A stretch of 64,000 nt of DNA from Poa pratensis (Eukaryota; Streptophyta; Magnoliopsida; Poales; Poaceae), in contig CAMZMU010000089.1 in the NCBI GenBank assembly GCA_947311845.1, forward strand, positions 18,795,491-18,859,490. Reading direction: 5' to 3'. Shown in pieces: positions 57,067-64,000 of this stretch. Within the stretch, counting starts at the first letter, position 1; every line of letters starts with the position of its first letter. Both the position numbers and the translations under genes were made by a program. A model generated the notes under the pieces. That model was not told where the DNA came from and ran no database searches. It saw only the letters and a list, made by a program, of their open reading frames with translations.

Positions 57067-57134
57067 CTCTCTGACTCTCTCTCTCTCTCTCTACAGAGAG
57101 AGCTCTAGAGAGAGAAGCAGAGCTCTAGAGAGAG
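57067..57134 (+). repeat. (CT)n/(GA)n tract with hairpin in the PHR3-like leader
   Basis: A CT run at about 57,067-57,092 is followed by AGAGAGAGCTCTAGAGAGAG and a second AGAGCTCTAGAGAGAG. The two arms can pair into a long stem-loop. It lies in the 5' UTR exon, which ends at a donor (ttttccag|gtgagg) at 57,239/57,240. Confidence 0.75.
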
Positions 57135-58004
57135 GGCGAGGAGAGTTGGTGCTGGATAAAAGAACACGGGAGAGCGGAGAGAGCTTCCAGATTCTGAATC
57201 TCCTAGCCCTGCTACCCATCTTCTTGTTTGGTTTTCCAGGTGAGGATAGGGTTACAAAGATCTCATGCATTTCATCTGCATGCCGATGTCTCCTTGGTTC
57301 ATTGGTTCCAATCTAGGAGCCGTAGTTCTTTGTATTGTTTTGGCTAGATTCTGGCATTCTTCCATTGATTTTTTCAGACCAACTCTTCTATTTGTTAGTG
57401 CTGGAATATGTAACTTGGAAGGGGAAATAAAGCTCATTTCCTAATTTGCCTTTTTCCTGTTTCTGGTCGACGTGGTCTCTTTGTCCTCTTTCAGAAATTT
57501 GTTTCTGTTTATCCTTCTCATTTCCTGTGCATTGAAAGGAATTTTCATGAGTTGTACTAGACACCGGTGATTTGTCTCCAAATCATGTATCGTGTTCTTC
57601 AAAGAGACAGCCTGCTCTTAGTTTTTTTTCCCTTGAACTCTGGTGCTCTGAATTCGGCACCTGGGCAGTGTGTGAGTATGTAGAAATGTTGTATGTGCTG
57701 TATGCTGTAGTGTTAGTAATCACCACTAATTCAGATCTAATCCTGTCGGCATATCACAGATTTACATTACTTAGCCAGAAGCAATGACATTGTGCAAATT
57801 AACTGTAGTTCAGTCACAAAAATGAATCTCGCGGTCATCAACAAGCTACTTCTGCATGTACATTTTTTTGCCAGGAACTTCAGTATGAACATTTTCTTAA
57901 CTGTATTTCGATTCTGAACTATTTGTTTTGGATATATAATTGTTAAAAGCATTAACTGACATGTGCTGTGAATGTGTATGATCAGGTGACTAAGCTAAAG
58001 CAGC

Positions 58005-60008
58005 ATGAGCTCCCAGGGTGTTGTTGCTGCGAAGCCAATCGCTGTGCCGGACAAAACACAGCATTCTTATGCTTGTGGATCCACACAATCTTCGGTTCAT
58101 AAGCTGCTGGATGCTAAATTGGATCACCTTGGGTTGCTAGATGATAACTTATCATCCACGAGTCAGTCATCAAGCATCAAGACCGAGCTGTTCCGACAGT
58201 CGAGTCTTCCAAGGAGCAGCCTGCCATTTAACCTTCAGAAAAGAAGTCCTGAACCTGATCCTGAAAGTCCGCTGTCGCACATCTCGCATCCCAATTTTTC
58301 AGACCCTATGGCCTCAAATTCTTCAACGTTCTGCACGAGTTTATTTTCTTCATCATCGACAAACCCAGCGCCGTGCCGGCAAATGGGTGCTTTACCATTC
58401 CTGCCTCATCCTCCTAAGTGTGAGCAGCAAGTTTTCCCAGGGCAGTCATCAAGCTCCTCCCTGCAACTCAGTGGTGATACTGGCAATGTTCACGATGAAG
58501 CTGAACAGCCAGATGATATAAGAGACTTCCTCAATCTTTCTGGAGATGCTTCTGATGCCAGCTTCCATGGTGAAAACAACGCCCTTGCTTTCGCCGAGCA
58601 GATGGAGTTCCAGTTATTGTCTGAGGAGCTAGGAATCGCTATCACCGATAACGATGAGAGTCGCCAGTTAGATGTGAGTTCATTGCCCTTACTGAGGCAT
58701 ATACTCTGTAATGTGAAGCTAGAAAATTGTTCGCTGAACTTTGGCAGCATGTCTGGAAATATTACTAGTAGTACTGTTCTGCATTTGATATCTTGTTTTT
58801 CAGGACATATACGATACGCCGCCGCCACAAATGTCATCACTTCCAGTATCATCCTGCTCCAACCAGAGCCTGCAGAATCTAGGATCTCCTGTTAAACTAC
58901 CTCTTAGCTCACCGCGGTCATCTTCTGCATCTGCAGCAGCTAACAAGTCAAGATTGAGGTGGACACTGGAGCTCCATGAGCGTTTTGTAGAGGCTGTGAA
59001 GAAGCTTGAAGGACCTGAAAGTAGGGTGGTGGTTCTGCTTTATTTCTCAAATATTATACAAGTATACTCTGTTTTCACCTCTAAATAGTTCGCTTCAATA
59101 TATCTGATGCAGAAGCAACTCCCAAGGGTGTGCTGAAACTTATGAAAGTGGAAGGCCTGACAATCTATCATGTAAAGAGTCATTTACAGGTACTACTACA
59201 CACGATTGCTTTCCCTTACCACTGAAGAAAGGATCAAATATACTTTATTCTTATTTATTCTTGTTACTTACATATTTCATGTTATTGTTCCACAGAAGTA
59301 TCGCCACGCGAGGTATATTCCAGAGACCAAAGAAGGTAAACAAAGCTACAAAAGATAAAATATCGGTGTTTTATAATTTTGCCTTTCTGAATTCTGATGC
59401 ACAACTGTATGCAGACAAGAAGACCTCCTCAGACGTCAAGAGAGTACAAGCGAGTAGCAGTGGAAGTGATCCGTGCAAAACCAAGTGAGCTCACTGAGTT
59501 ATTACACCGGAGTGCACGCATATAGTAAACAACATGAGCTTGCAAATTCACATTGCTTTCCTTCTCGTTTTCTTAGGAACTTGGCAGAGGCTCTACGGAT
59601 GCAAATGGAGGTTCAGAAGCAGCTCCATGAGCAGCTAGAGGTGGGTTATACTGTCATGTGTATCAGAGCTGAGACGTATGCTCGATTCATCGGAAATATA
59701 CTCGAATTCTGAAGCTCATATAAGAGAACTGTCCGGAGATTATCGATTTTCTGACAATCTGACTGTGCCCGACTTGCCAGATGCAAAGGAAACTGCAGCT
59801 ACGCATCGAAGAACACGCAAAATACTTGCAGAGGATACTGGAGGAGCAGCAGCAGAAGGCCAGCAATGGCAGCTCGCTCACGCTGAAAACCCCTATGGAG
59901 CCGTCCGGGTCGACGTCCAGAGATAGAGCTGAACCTGAAGTTGCCACCGTTTCTTCACCTCAGCCGTCAGGAAAGCAGAGGGCCGAGAGTGAGTCCCCGT
60001 GCTCATAG
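58005..60008 (+). CDS. PHR3: PHR3-like MYB-CC phosphate-starvation response factor
   Basis: Nuclear transcription factor that binds P1BS sites (GNATATNC) in phosphate-starvation genes and is held back by SPX proteins when phosphate is ample. Seven coding exons (58005-58673, 58804-59020, 59113-59189, 59296-59335, 59415-59484, 59577-59640, 59781-60008) with consistent phases give 454 residues. The N-terminal half has [28 protein letters not shown] and [12 protein letters not shown]. The single MYB repeat ([19 protein letters not shown], then [31 protein letters not shown]) lies at about 271-330, and the coiled-coil [14 protein letters not shown] and [19 protein letters not shown] at about 360-405. 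These match rice PHR3 closely from memory. The start follows an intron in the 5' UTR (acceptor at 57,985). Exon 7 opens MQRKLQ where relatives have VQRKLQ. Confidence 0.93.
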
Positions 60009-60429
60009 CAGCCGCCACACTGTCCGGCCATTGCCGGAAACTTATAGAAGCTCATCACGTCTCGGTGACAAGCTGTGTTCATGATACATATACTATGCAT
60101 GATAATGGTATGAACTTGAGGTTTTTGCTGTATATAATCTTCACTTTGGGAATGGAAATAGAAAACCAATAAGCTGATCATAGCTCGTAGTTACAAAAAA
60201 AGGGCTGATCACAGCATGAACATTATTTTGCTGCTAGCGTTTTGTGCATCAGGTTGTGCCTTTTTTTCCGAGGATAATCAGGTTGTGTCTGGTTGAATGA
60301 ATTTTGAATGACGTGGCGGCACGAGGCCCAGGAGTACCGGCCCGCTTGCAGGGCGAGTAATGGGCCGAGGCCTTGTCTCGGTCGGCTACACTTCTGTGAG
60401 TGGTAACGGCTTTGAGCCGAGCCGCGGAT
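60009..60429. other. 3' UTR of the PHR3-like gene and spacer
   Basis: No gene recognised. Probably contains the 3' end of the PHR3-like transcript and the promoter of the next gene. Confidence 0.4.
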
Positions 60430-60765
60430 GAACTTTGGCAAGAACAGCACTGTACATTGAACCCCGCCGCATTTTCTCGAGAATTTCCTCCCCGCCCCCA
60501 AACCCTCCTTGCCCATCCCCTCTCCCGTAGATCGGCCGGCCGGCGGCTGCGAATGCGGCTCTGAAACTGAACCATCTCTCGCAGCCCACCACCGCTCTGC
60601 CCTAGAGCCGCCCTTCCACCGTAGCTTACGCCGCCGCCGAAGCCTCGCCTCCCCTCTCTGCTCCCAACTCCTCCGTCTCTCACGCGCTCGTCGCCGCCGT
60701 CCCCATCCTACCTCGTCGCGTCATCCCGTCGTTTCTGCCTCGGCCCCGTCCGCTTCTTGCCCATG
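60430..60765 (+). other. Candidate leader exon of the downstream DUF659 gene
   Basis: GC-rich, pyrimidine-rich leader of the grass first-exon type. It ends CTTCTTGCCCATG directly followed by gtgagc, so an ATG may be the last codon of this exon. Linking it to the exon at 62,016 is an inference from position only. Confidence 0.4.
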
Positions 60766-62015
60766 GTGAGCATTTTTATTTACGTTTTGTCATCGGTGGA
60801 TTAGTTAAACACTTTAACCCACTGGCTTGTTCAAAAAATTCTTCTACCGATGCAAACCGGCACACCATTTAGGTCCGCGCCACACGAAAGAGGTGAAATT
60901 GTGATCGGCGCCCTGTTCAAGCCTCTGGCTGAACAAAGGGAGAGCCCTTTTGGTTAATACTACATGAAAGGATTCATTTTCCCCCAGTTTAGGTTTAGGT
61001 TTGGCCGATTAGGAGGACTGTAATTCATACCACTCCGACATGGGTATCGGAATCCGACTCGGATTCGGGTGTCTGATTTGGCAAATAAAATTTTGGAAAT
61101 GCAAATATCCAACATGGATTCAGGTGTCCGATTCGGCAAAATATATTATGGCACGTGTTTCCGTGTAGCACTGCTTTTTAGTCCATCAAAGTTAGCAAAA
61201 AGCATATGGCTAGGCTTGATTAGTAGAGAGTTTTCTTTTTTCCTCTTAGGGGTGGGGGCTCATATACAGATCTAATATCGTTTTGTGGTAATTAACTTTT
61301 GCACCAAAAAGGTAATTCTTCTGTGGGTGGCTAGTTTTGCAGTGATATTATTAATTACTGTAGAAGTAAGCTTTGAAGAAGACAGTCTATGGCCTAATGG
61401 TACAAGGGCTGTTTAATTTCTGGTCTGACCCGGCTTTGAGGCCTAGTACCAACTTGGTTGCCTATTCCCTTCTTTGGTGAATTCTAGAGCTTGCCACAGC
61501 TTCAAAAGTTATAACAAATAGATTTCCGTTATAGAATATCACTAGTCTGTAAATATTACCATACTACTCGGTTGGTATTTACCAAAATTACCAATGTTTT
61601 ACTTATATTGGGAATATTTTGTGGTTCATGCGGAAAATCATTATACAATTGTTTGTATCTGCAAGGAAGAATTATGTCATCTATCAATTTAATTACATAC
61701 TGTGGTCACTGTTCATGCACCATATAGTTGCGAAAAGATTTGTTGCCCCATGGAGAAATAAATTTTTATTTGTGAAAGCTCGTGGCTTTATCTGTTGGCT
61801 GTTAGTAAATGTGTTTTGGAGCGTAGACATACCTTCGCATACCGTTCCTTGATGCCAGTTACACAGAACAAAATATTACATCAAGTAATATTGTTTATTA
61901 TCTTCTGTATTAGCTATGGTACATGTATGATCATGGTAGTAGTTGTATGTCATGTGTGGTCATTGCACTTTGGATACGTGACTGCTAGGAATAATAGAGC
62001 TGCTAATTATCGCAG
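60766..62015. other. Presumed long intron
   Basis: AT-rich sequence between the leader exon and the first recognisable DUF659 exon, with repeated gtgtccgattcgg / gtgtctgatttgg phrases at 61,067-61,136. A BED zinc finger, usual at the N-terminus of this family, was not found. Confidence 0.4.
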
Positions 62016-63885
62016 GGACGCCCGACTTTTAGAAGCCACTTGCCCTCACTATCAAAATCCTAGTCCCACAAACAAGAAGCCAAAAACATCTTCAGGACAG
62101 CGAGCTAACTCTAGTTCCTCTGTGGACATGCCTTCTGCATTACAGATACAACAATTGGAACCATTGATGGAGGCAAGTGCTCACTCCGATTATCTGGCAG
62201 CAAAAGCAATACGCAAGTTCATCTTTGAAGTTGGACTTGGGCCTGATGTTCTATACTCGACATCTTTCAAGGAGACGGTTCATGCGATTGCCAATAAGGG
62301 TCAAGTTGCAATTCCTACATATGAATCAATGCTGCGGGAGGAACTAAAAGAAACAGAGAGCCGTACAAGGGAACTCAAGCAAGAATGGGAGAAAAGTGGT
62401 TGCAGTGTAATTCTGGATAGTTGGGGGAGCCCATGTGGTACAAAAAGCTTCGTAAGTGTTTTGGTGCATTGCAGGAAAGGCATGTTGTTCCTCAGATCGA
62501 CAGATGTCTCTGCAATCATAGAGGACGTGGATATGCTAGAAGAAATGCTTTCTCGTGTGGTTGATGATGTTGGCGCCAGCAACATAGTTCAGGTTGTCAT
62601 AAATGATGCATCACCATATATGCAAAATGCACGGCATAGAGTGCTAAAGAAACATGACCATTCATTCTTCGTCCCGCTGTGTGCTGACTTTTGCATCAAC
62701 TTTCTGCTTGAGAAATTGCTGCACTTGATCACATCAGTGAGGTTCTAACAAAGGCAAAGGAAATAACAAGGTTTATATATGGCAATCAACTGCCAAATAA
62801 ACTGGTCGGAAGGTATGTTGAAGGCGGTGAGATTCTGAGCAATTCTTGTTTGAAATTTGTTGCAGCGTTCATGACATTACAGAGTTAGTTTCTGAGAGAG
62901 TAAATCTAGTGGAGATGTTTAGCTCGCTGAATGGGATTCCTCTGGTTGGGCTGATAGTAGTTCGTTCTGGTATATCTGTCGCATAGTAAAGACAGATGAT
63001 GCATTTTGGTGTGCTGCTGCCGACGCTTTGAAGGTTACAATTCCATTTGTCAATGTGCTGTTTAAGCTAGAACGTGAAGATTGTCCAATGGGTATCTTGT
63101 ATGATCCATGGATAGTGCTAAAGAAGAGATAATGCACAATCATGGAGATAAACATGGTGATATTTTGCCTTGGGTTGACAAGATATGGGATATTTACTTG
63201 CATTCCCCACTGCATGCTGCTGGTCATATGCTAAACCCAAGGGTCTTTTACAAAGACCCTGCCTGTGATGATCCTGAGATCATCAGCGGTATGGAGGCCT
63301 GCATGACTCAAATGGCCAATGGTCATTATGATCAAAGACACTGGAAGCACAAATTGAAGTATATAAAAGAAAATTGGGTTCTTTGAGTTCAGATTCAGCA
63401 ATTAAGGAAATGATGGAAATACCACAAGGTAAAGTAGAGCCCATTCTCTGGTGGTCTTTTGAAACGTTCACACTCATTTCTTTCCACTTTGACTTCCAGA
63501 ATATGAACAACTCACTGTGATAATTGTTGTTTTGTCATATTATAGAATGGAATTAAGTTCTGACCCTGTTTTCCTTCAAATTGCAGTTCATTGGTGGTCG
63601 GTGCATGGGACTGGCACACCTGAGCTGCAAGCCCTTGCGACTCGGATCTTAAGCCAAACATGCTTTGGCGCTAAAAGGTACAACATCGACTGGCACGTGT
63701 CCGAGAAGGTGCATAATCCAAAGCCATTGGATAACCAAGACATTTACCGCGGGCTGGAGTACGTCCACTACAATATGCGCTTCGCCAGTGCTGAACCACT
63801 CATAGGTGGTCTTTCTGGGGATCAGGTTGGTAAACCTACCAGACAGCTGGTTGATTGGATCTGCGATCCACAGTTCCACAATTGA
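62016..63885 (+). pseudogene. DUF659 / hAT-transposase-derived gene, frameshifted
   Basis: Exons 62,016-63,428 and 63,587-63,885. The frame carries DARLLEATCPHYQNP, then the DUF659 region (YLAAKAIRKFIFEVGLGPDV, SGCSVILDSWGSPCG, VQVVINDASPYMQNAR), and ends in the hAT dimerisation-type segment HWWSVHGTGTPELQALATRI then LSQTCFGAKRYNID. To follow the family sequence five one-base losses must be repaired, near 62,714, 62,884, 62,929, 63,105 and 63,338; each changes frame and is soon followed by a stop. Domesticated or orphan hAT-derived proteins of this type are common in grasses, often with an N-terminal BED finger, not seen here. Either a decayed copy or an indel-rich stretch of assembly. Confidence 0.75.
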
Positions 63886-64000
63886 CAGCGCACGGTTCCC
63901 ACCCTGGAGCAATGCGTGCATCTCCTGTTCTTTTTCCAGAGGCACTCGTGCTCTCATTTTGCATTTTGGTAATATGGTGTGGTCCTGATCATGCCTCATC
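63886..64000. other. 3' flank to window end
   Basis: Short sequence after the DUF659 stop codon, presumably 3' UTR. Nothing more can be said. Confidence 0.4.

Noticed and set aside
247..63338. Programmed frameshifting as an explanation for the repeated one-base shifts
   Set aside because: The sites share no slippery motif or downstream structure and affect unrelated genes; deletion or assembly error explains them better.

Overview
The window is nuclear DNA from a grass, most likely a member of the Triticeae (wheat, Aegilops, barley or close kin). The support is spliced plant genes with GT-AG introns, a plant nuclear tRNA-His, TA-flanked Stowaway MITEs, a CACTA element with grass-type ends, a BARE/Angela-type copia LTR, LINE remnants and gene-capturing elements. 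From memory (not checked), rice carries an ARF of this clade and PHR3 close together on the short arm of chromosome 2. The two genes that frame this window would fit a collinear region, which is homoeologous group 6 in Triticeae.

Layout. 1-5.4 kb: 3' nine-tenths of an auxin response factor of the ARF7/19 clade (+), entered through an intron. 6.4-8.9 kb: an intact AIG2-like (gamma-glutamylcyclotransferase-fold) gene (-), tail to tail with it. 9.2-18.4 kb: a transposon field with a poly(A) retroposon, LINE pieces, a hAT element with 8-bp TSD sitting in the leader of a 50-residue membrane-protein ORF, a large inverted repeat, and a three-level nest (LINE, copia solo LTR, second LTR). 18.9-22.2 kb: APEM9, the peroxisomal anchor of PEX1-PEX6 (+). 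22.7 kb: tRNA-His. 23.0-24.5 kb: a class VII receptor-like cytoplasmic kinase (-). 25-28 kb: a plastid rpoB fragment, a hAT MITE and a GTTGCAAC-rich minisatellite. 28.2-29.3 kb: a single-exon organellar mTERF gene (+).

30.1-32.3 kb: a Helitron-like element carrying exons of a UPL3/UPL4-type ubiquitin ligase. 33.3-43.1 kb: an F-box / RPN11 duplication cluster with two full F-box genes in inverted orientation, one divergent RPN11 paralogue with an exon-1 frameshift, an RPN11 remnant, two broken F-box units and a Mutator-like element with about 235-bp terminal inverted repeats that has captured PPR coding sequence. 43.8-44.9 kb: LINE ORF2 remnant. 46.5-49.9 kb: a complete-ended but internally deleted CACTA element with a broken transposase. 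50-57 kb: MITEs, a duplicated non-coding segment, a perfect 100-bp tandem repeat and serial poly(A) retro-insertions. 58.0-60.0 kb: a PHR3-like MYB-CC phosphate-starvation regulator (+). 62.0-63.9 kb: a DUF659/hAT-derived gene broken by five apparent single-base deletions.

The single-copy host genes (AIG2-like, APEM9, RLCK, mTERF, PHR3-like) reconstruct cleanly; ARF, RPN11 and the DUF659 gene each need a one-base repair. Nearly every frameshift I found is a -1 deletion, so uncorrected assembly indels are a live alternative to true gene death. I see no operon-like or defence-like system. The most unusual structures are the F-box/RPN11 inverted cluster, the captured-gene elements and the ARF lesion that a splice-donor shift could rescue. 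All gene calls rest on reading the sequence and remembered family features, with no database search.
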